46,257 nt of DNA, from positions 1 through 46,257 of the forward strand of contig JAGBFX010000055.1 in the NCBI GenBank assembly GCA_017936265.1, in the 5' to 3' direction. This document shows, piece after piece, positions 26,189 through 34,448 of this stretch (positions are counted from its first letter, which is position 1; each line of letters opens with the position of its first letter). The position numbers and the translations under genes were made by a program. The notes beneath the pieces are model-generated. The model had not been told where the DNA came from. It worked only from the letters and a program-made list of their open reading frames with translations, and did not search any database. This DNA is from Bacteroidaceae bacterium. Its GTDB lineage: Bacteria > Bacteroidota > Bacteroidia > Bacteroidales > Bacteroidaceae.

Positions 26189-26746
26189 TCATTCAATGCC
26201 ATCAATAATGTTCTCCAACTCTTCTTCAAACTCATCGGAGAGAGCCTCAATCTCCTTGCCGAACTCCTCGGCGAAGCCCTCTACTCCCGAACCGAACTTG
26301 ATTGCCATGTTACGGACACGTTTGCCCAGGTCCTTACCTTTCCGACGTCCAGCCTCTTCCAGTTCTTCATCTGTACAATCAACGTCATCCTCATCACACA
26401 GCGCATCGAAGAATCCTTCCATTCCGCCTACAAATTCCTGCGTAATCTCTCCCAGTTCAGAACCTGCATGCTTTATATAAGCCTTGGTCAACAGTAATGT
26501 CGCCCTTCCGTTCAGACGCCCAATCTCCCGCAGTTCCTCATCAGTATATTCATACTGCTCCATCTCTTTTTCAATGGCCTCCAACTGCGTAATGACATTC
26601 CCAAGTTCCTCGTCGGTGTACGAATCGTAATTCTTCTCAATCTCATCAACAATGCTCCTCAACTCCTTTACCGAAGTCTTCGGACCGCTGCATGCTGTAA
26701 CGAACAGCATCGCAAACAATGCAAATAATAATGCTACCTTTTTCAT
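26189..26746 (-). CDS. Small acidic helical lipoprotein
   Basis: The protein has 185 residues. A lipoprotein signal (MKKVALLFALFAMLFVTAC, lipobox VTA-C) is followed by an almost wholly helical, acidic chain with several E/D-rich amphipathic segments (YDSYTDEELGNVITQLEAIE; LEEAGRRKGKDLGKRVRNMA). Two 'YTDEEL' motifs repeat about 30 residues apart (near 40 and 71), and a third similar motif, CTDEEL, follows near 133. I recognise no family. It has its own consensus promoter and shares a terminator with miaA. It probably sits on the periplasmic face of the outer membrane; its role is unknown. Confidence 0.7.
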   Translation of the reverse strand: MKKVALLFALFAMLFVTACSGPKTSVKELRSIVDEIEKNYDSYTDEELGNVITQLEAIEKEMEQYEYTDEELREIGRLNGRATLLLTKAYIKHAGSELGEITQEFVGGMEGFFDALCDEDDVDCTDEELEEAGRRKGKDLGKRVRNMAIKFGSGVEGFAEEFGKEIEALSDEFEEELENIIDGIE

Positions 26747-26766
26747 TGTTCCAAATATTTATTTCT

Positions 26767-26797
26767 CAAAATTAAGAAATTTATCGGTAATTACAAA
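26767..26797 (-). promoter_or_regulatory. Promoter of the acidic lipoprotein
   Basis: Minus-strand TTTG (26794-26797), 19-bp spacer, TAATTTTG (26767-26774), an exact consensus match 20 bp upstream of the ATG. Confidence 0.6.
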
Positions 26798-26858
26798 CAT
26801 TAAAAGGGTGAGATTGCACATCGGTTATATTGCATACAGAAGAGGGCAATAGAATTCT

Positions 26859-27836
26859 CTATCGTGATGATGCCATCCTGAAAGTACCCATTTTCAACTG
26901 TTCCATAACCTTTCTGTAGCTTCCTGCACCGACAAAGAGCATCTTCTTGCCAATCTTCTTGCACTCAATCTGAGCTGTACCGTCGAAGAGCCATATCCTG
27001 TTCTTCTTGTCAATAGTTATGAGAATTGCCTCTTTGCCGTCATAATCGGCGATTGAAATATCGGTGTATGTAAAATCGTAGTGCTTGCCGCCAAGAGCCA
27101 CCTGGATATTGCATTTGCTGTCGAGGCTTATACGTGCATCATTGTCGGTCAGTTCTGCATTATTCTGACCTTTAAGAAGTCCGCTCTTCTCGTAGTAGAA
27201 ACTGTAGAGATATGTTGCCGAGCGGTCGTAGACCGCCTGTATCGCATAGCCACCCGTCCAGTTTTTATTATCCTTATCTTTGATTACAATGTCGTCATCA
27301 GTTGTCTTTGGAATGTACACAATATTGTGTGTGCTTTCAAGAGTAAAATATCTATAGTCTTCAGCAGTCTGCTTGAACTCCGCCCATACACCGCTTTTGA
27401 GCCTTGGGCGGTATTCACGCCAGTTGAGGTTGTCGCGCACAAAATAGCCGTCATACTCGTAGTGTTTCATACTGTGGTTCCTGTAAGTGTAGTACAGTGC
27501 ATCGCCCTCGGGACAAAGATGGTGTACATTCAGTGTGTTGTACACAACCTCCCAGTTGCCGTTCTTCTTGCGGTCGACATATATCTTGTCATGTGAAATT
27601 TTGGGAACGGAAACATTGCATCGTTTGCTTTCAAGGTAAAAGAACTTGTCATCCTCGTTGTACTGCTTGTACTCATTCCAAGGCTCCACTTTGTCGGCGG
27701 GGCGGTATTCGGTCCACTCCTTGCCATCCTTAACAAAATAACCGCCGTTGTAGGTTACAAGCGCCGTTGTCTGTGCCATGAGCGACACCATGCCTGAAAC
27801 AGCAAGCACCAGTGTCAGTAAAATTTTCTTTTTCAT
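26859..27836 (-). CDS. Secreted protein with two internal repeats, unknown function
   Basis: The protein has 325 residues with a signal peptide (MKKKILLTLVLAVSGMVSLM-AQ). It contains two copies of a module of about 60 residues. Copy 1 (about 28-90) reads GGYFVKDGKEWTEYRP then DDKFFYLESKRCNVSVPK; copy 2 (about 130-190) reads DGYFVRDNLNWREYRP then DYRYFTLESTHNIVYIPK. The C-terminal part (about 195-325) is not repeated. The Trp/Tyr-rich repeat suggests a small beta-fold, possibly for binding. It lies downstream of the DUF4252/ECF operon but a dispersed repeat and a heptad array separate them, so co-transcription is uncertain. No recognised family. Confidence 0.65.
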   Translation of the reverse strand: MKKKILLTLVLAVSGMVSLMAQTTALVTYNGGYFVKDGKEWTEYRPADKVEPWNEYKQYNEDDKFFYLESKRCNVSVPKISHDKIYVDRKKNGNWEVVYNTLNVHHLCPEGDALYYTYRNHSMKHYEYDGYFVRDNLNWREYRPRLKSGVWAEFKQTAEDYRYFTLESTHNIVYIPKTTDDDIVIKDKDNKNWTGGYAIQAVYDRSATYLYSFYYEKSGLLKGQNNAELTDNDARISLDSKCNIQVALGGKHYDFTYTDISIADYDGKEAILITIDKKNRIWLFDGTAQIECKKIGKKMLFVGAGSYRKVMEQLKMGTFRMASSR

Positions 27837-27871
27837 TGTTGTATTGTTTTATAGTTTGTTATTAAAGAGAA

Positions 27872-27932
27872 TGTCATCTCGACGAATGTAATTAGGAGAG
27901 ATCCCTCGTCGCTTCGCTCTGTCGGGATGACA
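27872..27932. repeat. Dispersed hairpin repeat (TGTCAT...GGGATGACA type)
   Basis: The unit begins TGTCATCTCGACGAA and ends CTGTCGGGATGACA; 35 bp in the middle are nearly identical to the copy at 8173-8251. A partial unit (GAGATCCTTCGC...GGATGACA) follows at 28014-28040, on the far side of the heptad array. Confidence 0.7.
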
Positions 27933-27945
27933 GGTACGCGAGTAT

Positions 27946-28094
27946 TGTACTCTGTACTCTGTGCTCTGTTCTCTGTACTCTATACTCTGTACTCTGTACT
28001 TGGCGTTCTTGAGATCCTTCGCTGCACTCCAGGATGACAAGTACGCGAGTATTGTACTCTGTTCTCTGTTATCTGTACTCTGTTATCTGTTCTC
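27946..28094. repeat. Heptad tandem array (TGTACTC units) in two blocks
   Basis: Eight degenerate 7-bp units (TGTACTC, with TGTGCTC, TGTTCTC and TATACTC variants) fill 27946-28001, and six more (including TGTTATC) fill 28053-28094. Each block is preceded by GTACGCGAGTAT (from 27934 and from 28041). Because 7 is not a multiple of 3, the array opens spurious reading frames, and I call no gene in it. The second block ends at the stop of the 28094-29659 gene. Confidence 0.85.
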
Positions 28095-29659
28095 TATTTC
28101 AAGAACTTATTTGCGTATCCAAAGTCAATATGCACGCCGTTCTTGTGCGACTTGCCGGCAAAGAAGTACTCATCCTCGGTAAAGTGTATTCCGTAAGATT
28201 TGTCGCTAAGGTCACTATTGATTATAATGTTGCACTTCTTTGCAAAATCCTTCTCGCCACCGAAGCAATATTCATTCACCGCCTTCTCAAATCCGCTTAC
28301 ACCACCGATTATTATGCTCATATGGAAATGCTTCTCGGCAGGAGAGTCGTAGAGGCACATAAGTATGTCGCCTTCGCCCCATAACTGTACAAAACGCTTT
28401 CCATTGTTCTCGCTGTTTTGTGTCACTTCGAGCCCCTTTACCTTCACGCCCGGCTTGTGACGGAAAAAGTCGCCGAATTCCCTCAACATCTCATTGTACC
28501 CGTTTTCGTTTTGAGAGAAGCTGTAAAGCACAGCAGGCATGCCACCCTGATACTCTGTTGCTGCAAACTCTTTGTATTCGGGTGTGAGGCCGTCATCAAA
28601 CCATTTGTTTCGCGGATAATGCCTGATGACATACTGCTCTGCAATATCCTGCGGCGTTATTATGCACGAAATGATATCAGTGAGACCAAATTTGTAACCG
28701 GCTGTAAAACTATGATAACTGTTTATCCAGTCGTATACGCCCTTTGCTGCGTATGGTTTCTGTTTCCCCTTCAAGTGGGCCGGTACGCGGGGTATTGCCA
28801 CATAGTGCTCATTGCTGCCAGGTATTATCTCAATGAATGAAGGCACATCAAGTTCGGCAAGTTCCCTCTCAAGGTCTTCGAGAGTCTCTTCTTCCTCCTC
28901 TTTGAATGCCGCAATCTCCTCAGTCAGTTCTTCGCGTTCTTCCTCGCTTTCAGCCTTGGCAAGCCTGCTTTCAAGCAGTTCTGTATTGTCATTGAAAATC
29001 TTTCGTGCAAGCGCCATTATCGACTCGCCGTCGGCACTCGGGCAATAAGGATTATCGGGGTGCCTGCTAAGTGCATCCATATTTGTATGTACCCCGAAGT
29101 CCATTCCTCCGAACATATCAACATCAACAAAATCTTCAGTGGTCATCTCCATCACCGAGCGCATCGCATCCTGCACTCTCTCCATAATATTCATGGTTGC
29201 ATAAAGAATCATGACATCATCGCCGCTATCTCTTACAAGCAACGTGTGACCTTCGCATACAAAAAGAGACTCTTGTTCTCCATCTTCGCGTTGGCATGCC
29301 ATGAGCGGGATACCGAATATATCCTCCGACTCCTCATCATAATACTTTTCAAATACGCCATTGATAAGGTTGTAACCGATATTGTCTTCAGACATTACTG
29401 ATACGTAACGGAATGTTGTATCGGAAGTTTCAAAGCCGGTTACAGACATATTCTGTCCATTAACCTCTAAAACAAGAAGGTCCGAAGGATATTCAAGATA
29501 TGTATCAGAGCTGGAATTTTCATTCACACAAGTCACATGCTCACCATTGAGAGCTTTGAGTTCAGCAATGAATTTCTGCAACTTATCCTGGTCTACGACC
29601 TGTGCATAGGCATTCGTGGCAAGCAAGAGTGCCATCATTATATATATTGTCTTTTTCAT
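28094..29659 (-). CDS. Large secreted protein with DUF4252-like domain, in ECF operon
   Basis: The protein has 521 residues with a signal peptide ending ATNAYAQ. The segment GIPLMACQREDGEQESLFVC and HTLLVRDSGDDVMILYATM (about 115-160) aligns with GMKLMALNREGGTMTAIYGD and NTLVINDEGDELTVVFIAGL of the neighbouring DUF4252 protein, so the N-terminal third looks DUF4252-like. A strongly charged coiled coil follows (about 230-265, EEEREELTEEIAAFKEEEEE). The last 250 residues match nothing I know. It lies 25 bp after the DUF4252 gene, last in the sigma/anti-sigma operon. It looks like a fusion of a DUF4252 unit with an unrelated secreted domain. Confidence 0.65.
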   Translation of the reverse strand: MKKTIYIMMALLLATNAYAQVVDQDKLQKFIAELKALNGEHVTCVNENSSSDTYLEYPSDLLVLEVNGQNMSVTGFETSDTTFRYVSVMSEDNIGYNLINGVFEKYYDEESEDIFGIPLMACQREDGEQESLFVCEGHTLLVRDSGDDVMILYATMNIMERVQDAMRSVMEMTTEDFVDVDMFGGMDFGVHTNMDALSRHPDNPYCPSADGESIMALARKIFNDNTELLESRLAKAESEEEREELTEEIAAFKEEEEETLEDLERELAELDVPSFIEIIPGSNEHYVAIPRVPAHLKGKQKPYAAKGVYDWINSYHSFTAGYKFGLTDIISCIITPQDIAEQYVIRHYPRNKWFDDGLTPEYKEFAATEYQGGMPAVLYSFSQNENGYNEMLREFGDFFRHKPGVKVKGLEVTQNSENNGKRFVQLWGEGDILMCLYDSPAEKHFHMSIIIGGVSGFEKAVNEYCFGGEKDFAKKCNIIINSDLSDKSYGIHFTEDEYFFAGKSHKNGVHIDFGYANKFLK

Positions 29660-29684
29660 AATACCATTCTATTATATATATATA

Positions 29685-30206
29685 TCAGAATCCGATTTCC
29701 ATTCCGTTCTCACCAAGGGTCTTGAACGAATCATATGGAAGCCCTGCAATGAATACTACAGTCAATTCATCACCTTCATCATTTATCACAAGAGTGTTCC
29801 CCGAATCGCCGTATATTGCGGTCATCGTTCCACCCTCTCTATTCAGCGCCATAAGCTTCATACCCATTACACTCTCCTCTTCTTGCAGGAATATGTCCAT
29901 GACCTGTGAAAGCAGTTTGTATCCCTCAGGGCCTGTAGCAGTGAATTGCCGCATGCTTCTTATTGATGTCAACTGCAAGGGGATAGCATTCAACTCCCCA
30001 TCTGCCCCCAGCATTTTGAACATCTGTCTGAACATACTCGACGAGATATATGCGTAATCAATCTCGTCGGACTTTATTTGTGCCACTCTCTTTATATACA
30101 TTTCGGCCTCGCTTTTTCCATCATTTTGCGGTATATGCCCTGTGGCAAAGGCAGAACCGGCAAAAAGCACAAGTGCAAACAATGTTGTTAAAATGTACCG
30201 TTTCAT
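29685..30206 (-). CDS. DUF4252 domain secreted protein
   Basis: The 173-residue protein has a signal peptide (MKRYILTTLFALVLFAGSAFA). EIDYAYISSSMFRQMFKMLG, LTSIRSMRQFTATGPEGYKL and NTLVINDEGDELTVVFIAGL fit the DUF4252 family, which in Bacteroidota is typically encoded directly behind an ECF sigma factor and its anti-sigma factor. That is the arrangement here: it follows the anti-sigma gene by 7 bp. The family has no proven biochemical role; its position suggests an envelope output or feedback component of the sigma circuit. Confidence 0.82.
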   Translation of the reverse strand: MKRYILTTLFALVLFAGSAFATGHIPQNDGKSEAEMYIKRVAQIKSDEIDYAYISSSMFRQMFKMLGADGELNAIPLQLTSIRSMRQFTATGPEGYKLLSQVMDIFLQEEESVMGMKLMALNREGGTMTAIYGDSGNTLVINDEGDELTVVFIAGLPYDSFKTLGENGMEIGF

Positions 30207-30213
30207 AATTCAA

Positions 30214-30792
30214 TTATTGAATGTTTATTTTTATCATATTTTTATACGGAGCAACAGCCTTGTTCAAGTTGTTCTCCATTTTGCGTGTATTTTTGTGTGT
30301 TGTATTTACTACAAGCATCATATTTTCAAATGCGCCCTTGAAACACTCCATTGCATCCTCGGGATTGTCGAAAGTATCCTCCTCGGCAAACTCGGCAACA
30401 ACAGTTTGCTGCTTTTCATGCGACTGAACATTCTCATCCATAAATATATAACCCACAGCCAACAGAGCAACAGCTGCCGCACCATGCCACACAAGGCGAG
30501 GAATCTTAAAAATGCGTCTTTTTGCTCCACCGGCATCACGCTCATCGGAGACATCAGGCACCTCATCCTCGGCAAGAGTGTCAAGCATCGCCTCAAGACG
30601 CACCTCGGCACCTGAGGGCAACACAGCCTCATGCTCCTCGCCGCAAAGTGCGATTATAGCCTCCTTGTCCTTACGGAGTTCGGCAGGAACATCATGCTCG
30701 CGCAGGTAGCAGCATAGTTCGCGCTCCTCCTCAACAGACAGCTCGGCATTGAAGAACCGCTCTATCATTATGTCCAGTTTCTCTTTTTCCAT
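30214..30792 (-). CDS. Anti-sigma factor, single transmembrane helix
   Basis: The protein has 192 residues from the ATG at 30792. A TTG two codons upstream (30798) is possible, but AAAGGAG lies 7 bp before the ATG and supports it. The N-terminal cytoplasmic part (about 1-105) is acidic and helical, begins EKLDIMIERFFNAELSVEEE as anti-sigma domains of this kind do, and is followed by one transmembrane helix (LVWHGAAAVALLAVGYIFM, about 101-120) and a short periplasmic domain with a basic end. It probably holds the ECF factor at the membrane until a periplasmic signal releases it. It follows the sigma gene by 12 bp. Confidence 0.75.
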   Translation of the reverse strand: MEKEKLDIMIERFFNAELSVEEERELCCYLREHDVPAELRKDKEAIIALCGEEHEAVLPSGAEVRLEAMLDTLAEDEVPDVSDERDAGGAKRRIFKIPRLVWHGAAAVALLAVGYIFMDENVQSHEKQQTVVAEFAEEDTFDNPEDAMECFKGAFENMMLVVNTTHKNTRKMENNLNKAVAPYKNMIKINIQ

Positions 30793-30804
30793 AATCAAAC
30801 TCCT

Positions 30805-31290
30805 TTATAGGTTATCGTAAAACTCTCTGAATCTTTTTCTTACCCTTGATACAATTACCCTGATATTGGCTTGCGAAAGCCCGGTAACACCCTCAATCTC
30901 CTCGAAGCTACAGCCGTTCATCCTCATCTGCATCACGCGGCTGTAGTGTTGAGGGAGGCCAGCCAGAAACTTTTCAAGACATTCATCGGCCTCGCGCCGT
31001 TCAATCTCAGGCGGCGAACTTCCGGCCACATCATCGGCCAGTATCTCCCCCACCTCATCATGGCTCCTTATCACTCTCCAGCGGTCTACACATATATTCT
31101 TCAATAAGGTGCGGCAATAAGCCTCGGGAGCCACGATATTTTTCAGTTCATCCTTCCTCTCCCACAACTTGAGATATAGATTCTGCACAGCATCCTCTGC
31201 CTCAAAGCTGTCGCAAAGCATTCTGAACGCTTCGCGATAGAGCATCTTCTGCAGCGGTAAGAACCGCCTTTTGAATTCTGTGTGTGTCAT
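30805..31290 (-). CDS. ECF RNA polymerase sigma factor
   Basis: This 161-residue sigma-70-family protein has region 2 (AFRMLCDSFEAEDAVQNLYL, then LKLWERKDEL) for -10 recognition and region 4 (LPQHYSRVMQMRMNGCSFEE, LSQANIRVIVSRVRKRFREF) for -35 recognition. It lacks regions 1 and 3, as ECF factors do. It heads the operon with the anti-sigma and two DUF4252-type genes. An ECF-like promoter (TGTAAC-N16-CGTC) lies at 31511-31542, which implies autoregulation. An almost identical promoter lies in front of the thioredoxin array at 43266-43297. The leader of about 215 nt contains two tandem copies of a dispersed repeat. Confidence 0.93.
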   Translation of the reverse strand: MTHTEFKRRFLPLQKMLYREAFRMLCDSFEAEDAVQNLYLKLWERKDELKNIVAPEAYCRTLLKNICVDRWRVIRSHDEVGEILADDVAGSSPPEIERREADECLEKFLAGLPQHYSRVMQMRMNGCSFEEIEGVTGLSQANIRVIVSRVRKRFREFYDNL

Positions 31291-31325
31291 TTATCTCAAT
31301 GTTTGCGTAAACTGCGAACATAGCC

Positions 31326-31474
31326 TGCACTCGCTGTGAAAAACATTAAAGCAAGCTTGATGTTTCTCGCTCGTTTGTTGCTATATTTGAGCTAACGCTC
31401 GAATATTTTCTGCACTCGCTGTGAAAAACATTAAAGCAAGCTTGATGTTTCTCGCTCGTTTGTTGCTATATTTG
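31326..31474 (+). repeat. Two direct copies of a 64-bp promoter-bearing repeat
   Basis: Units 31326-31389 and 31411-31474 are nearly identical. They begin TGCACTCGCTGTGAAAAACA, run through CAAGCTTGATG and end TTGCTATATTTG, which contains a consensus -7 box TATATTTG. Between them lies GAGCTAACGCTCGAATATTT. An inverted copy of the unit including this spacer is at 32607-32700. They sit in the sigma gene leader but point away from it. Confidence 0.8.
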
Positions 31475-31510
31475 TGGTTCTCGGAAATGTCCGTTTTTAA
31501 TCCTTTCCAC

Positions 31511-31542
31511 CTATAAGACGGAAAATATGCGGATTTGTTACA
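31511..31542 (-). promoter_or_regulatory. ECF-type promoter of the sigma factor operon
   Basis: On the minus strand TGTAAC (31537-31542) is followed after exactly 16 bp by CGTCTTATAG (31511-31520). It is 31/37 identical, over a wider window, to the sequence upstream of the thioredoxin array (43264-43300), with the same spacing. The AAC and CGTC cores are typical of ECF promoters. Confidence 0.6.
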
Positions 31543-31652
31543 ACGTAGAACAAAAAAAATTAAATAAAAAAAGAATCTGATAAAGAAAATCTTATGGACA
31601 ACACAACACTGACAATAGCCCAGAAGAAGAGAAGGCTATTAAAAACAAGAAA

Positions 31653-31677
31653 CTCCTGCAACGCAGTGTTGCAGGAG
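31653..31677 (-). terminator. Terminator between gene remnant and sigma operon
   Basis: Perfect 10-bp arms (CTCCTGCAAC 31653-31662, GTTGCAGGAG 31668-31677) with a 5-nt loop. On the minus strand a T-rich stretch follows (TTTCTTGTTTTTAAT). It lies 17 bp after the stop of the thioredoxin-tail remnant, like a 3' end kept with that gene. Confidence 0.65.
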
Positions 31678-31693
31678 CCTCTGGACTCGTTGT

Positions 31694-31780
31694 TTAAGAC
31701 AACAATGCTTTTATAAGGTTTTCAAATGCATCAAGGTCTCTTGGGTCGGCATTTACATCAAGCATATTGCCGTAGCGGTC
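31694..31780 (-). pseudogene. C-terminal remnant of a thioredoxin-array gene
   Basis: The minus strand reads DRYGNMLDVNADPRDLDAFE then NLIKALLS and a stop at 31694-31696. The intact array gene at 44026-46050 ends DRNGNLLDVNADPRNLDAFE then NLIKALKKE. Similarity stops abruptly upstream of this segment, where a perfect GCCGTAGCG/CGCTACGGC inverted repeat (31769-31788) sits at the boundary. The remaining gap up to 31899 has one more weak hairpin (31837-31861) and no gene. It shows that an array gene once ended here, directly upstream of the ECF sigma promoter. Confidence 0.75.
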
Positions 31781-31899
31781 GCTACGGCTACACTTGTCTT
31801 TGCATCTAAGTACCGCATTTGTCATCGGGCATCTTGTTGGTAGTAGAAAGTTCTACCAACTTATCTTTGTTAATTTTTCTCAGAATTCAGCGTGTTAGA

Positions 31900-32265
31900 T
31901 TACAGCATACAAGCCCAACCGAACTTTCGTGCAATTTCTTTTAGCAGGTTGCGGTCGCGTACAGGGATAATCACCTCCACTGTTTCGTTCTCATTGCTAC
32001 GAGATGCAATGTTGGCCGTATCAAGGTCATACTGTGTCTGCATATTCATCAACACATCAGCAGGAACGCCAAGAACTTTCTCGATAGCAACAGCAACACT
32101 CAACGATACAGAACGCTTGCCATTGATTGTCTCGCTCAAGACAGATGCCTTGATTCCAGACTCTGCGGCCAACTGCTTCTGCGTCATCTTTCTCTCTTTC
32201 AGCTCATCCTTTATCAGTTCTCCCGGGTGAGTGGCTACAAACGGTGTCAAACTTTCCTTATTCAT
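31900..32265 (-). CDS. higA: HigA-type antitoxin, XRE helix-turn-helix
   Basis: The 121-residue protein begins MNKESLTPFVATHPGELIKD; 'HPGE.I..EL' is the HigA signature, and the XRE helix-turn-helix is at about 25-55 (MTQKQLAAESGIKASVLSET). Typical HigA-family sequence continues to about residue 80. The C-terminal tail (EVIIPVRDRNLLKEIARKFG) may be a toxin-contact segment. Its ATG overlaps the toxin stop by 8 nt. An in-frame ATG at 32283 would extend further into the toxin gene. The antitoxin normally neutralises the toxin and represses the operon. Confidence 0.85.
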   Translation of the reverse strand: MNKESLTPFVATHPGELIKDELKERKMTQKQLAAESGIKASVLSETINGKRSVSLSVAVAIEKVLGVPADVLMNMQTQYDLDTANIASRSNENETVEVIIPVRDRNLLKEIARKFGWACML

Positions 32266-32575
32266 AATGTTTCGATATTTCAAATAATAAAGCGTTAACT
32301 ACGATACCTTCTTCGTCGGGAGAACTGTTGAACAGCAAGCGATACTGTCTGTTTATCCATACGGCATCAACACCGTTCAAGTCTCCCTTTTTCTTCTCAT
32401 AATGAAGTGATTTAATGTAATAAAGGTCTTCTATGCGACGGGCAGCCCTTATATAGTTCACAACCTTTACATATTGCTTTACGACATCCTTTGCCAATTT
32501 ACGGTAGCGGCTGTCCGTTGTTGTGCCACTTACATATAGTTCCTCTAATGAAACATCTTCAAATACTATATTCAT
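32258..32575 (-). CDS. higB: HigB/RelE-like mRNA-interferase toxin
   Basis: The 105-residue protein contains LAKDVVKQYVKVVNYIRAAR, IEDLYYIKSLHYEKKKGDLN and GVDAVWINRQYRLLF. The basic body and 'SLH.EKL.G.L.G..SI.IN.QYR..F' pattern are those of HigB toxins, ribosome-dependent mRNA interferases. Toxin precedes antitoxin, the usual order for higBA. The consensus promoter lies in an inverted copy of a dispersed repeat at 32607-32700. No symbol can be more exact without a family search. Confidence 0.83.
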   Translation of the reverse strand: MNIVFEDVSLEELYVSGTTTDSRYRKLAKDVVKQYVKVVNYIRAARRIEDLYYIKSLHYEKKKGDLNGVDAVWINRQYRLLFNSSPDEEGIVVNALLFEISKHYE

Positions 32576-32606
32576 TGTAATAACAATTCTATTAGCAATA
32601 CGACTG

Positions 32607-32700
32607 CAAATATAATAACAAACGAGCGAGAAACATCAAGCTTGCTTTAATGTTTTTCACAGCGAGTGCAGAAAATATTCGAGCGTTAGCTCAAATATAC
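32607..32700 (-). repeat. Inverted copy of the promoter-bearing repeat, driving higBA
   Basis: This is the reverse-oriented counterpart of 31326-31474. On the minus strand it reads GAGCTAACGCTCGAATATTT, TGCACTCGCTGTGAAAAACA and ends TATTATATTTG. The consensus -7 box TATATTTG (32607-32614) has CTTG 22 bp upstream (32637-32640) and lies 32 bp before the toxin ATG. So the repeat itself supplies the higBA promoter. Confidence 0.75.
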
Positions 32701-32987
32701 GAATAATTTTGAACAATTCGCAAATTTGCTAATTTTTTCTACATATACACTTCCATACCGTTTATCTCGAATATGCAAATATCGCGCACAGTGCGTATTT
32801 GACCTCGTCGAAGTTGCTTTTACTCACTTTGAAAGCTAAAACAAGTTTGGCTTTCATTCGCTTACTCACAACATTCCCGGCTATCGAGCAGCTTAATACG
32901 GCGAGTGCCTTTGTAGAAATCGTACCGCTGTGACATTGCATTTTCTATGTATTTTCTATGCGCACGTAAAAAATAATAAAACAATTA
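32701..32987. other. Spacer with degenerate repeat, no gene
   Basis: 32820-32875 (TACTCACTTTGAAAGC... to ...GCTTTCATTCGCTTACTC) has the layout of the repeat at 31326 in a diverged form. No open frame or hairpin terminator for higBA or enolase is evident. Confidence 0.4.
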
Positions 32988-34268
<1,281 letters not shown>

Positions 34269-34406
34269 TTAACGTAAGTTTGATATAACAATTAGTACTG
34301 TAATCTAGCGTATTTGTTGAGTTTACGTTCTTTTTACAATCTAATACTGAAATACAAACGCTTGGAAAGAAAGTTTGTTGTACTGACACTATAAAAAAGA
34401 AACTTG

Positions 34407-34444
34407 CTTCTTCAGCAAAGAGTTTATTTGCAGCAGCAAGCCTT
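34407..34444 (-). repeat. 38-bp copy of the neighbouring paralogue's 3' end
   Basis: The segment is identical to 36184-36221, the last codons of the gene at 36181-37911 (LLLQINSLLKK). It lies directly behind the stop of the gene at 34449 and is in the same reading phase, after tandem stops TGA-TGA-TAA. An open frame on the minus strand at 34237-34452 is a by-product of this copy. Confidence 0.85.
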
Positions 34445-34448
34445 ATCA

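Noticed and set aside
27849-28040. 63-codon minus-strand frame with EYRVQS-type repeats
   Set aside because: Produced by the heptad array plus a dispersed repeat; no start context or family.
27946-28094. CRISPR array
   Set aside because: Units are contiguous 7-mers without spacers, and no cas genes are present.
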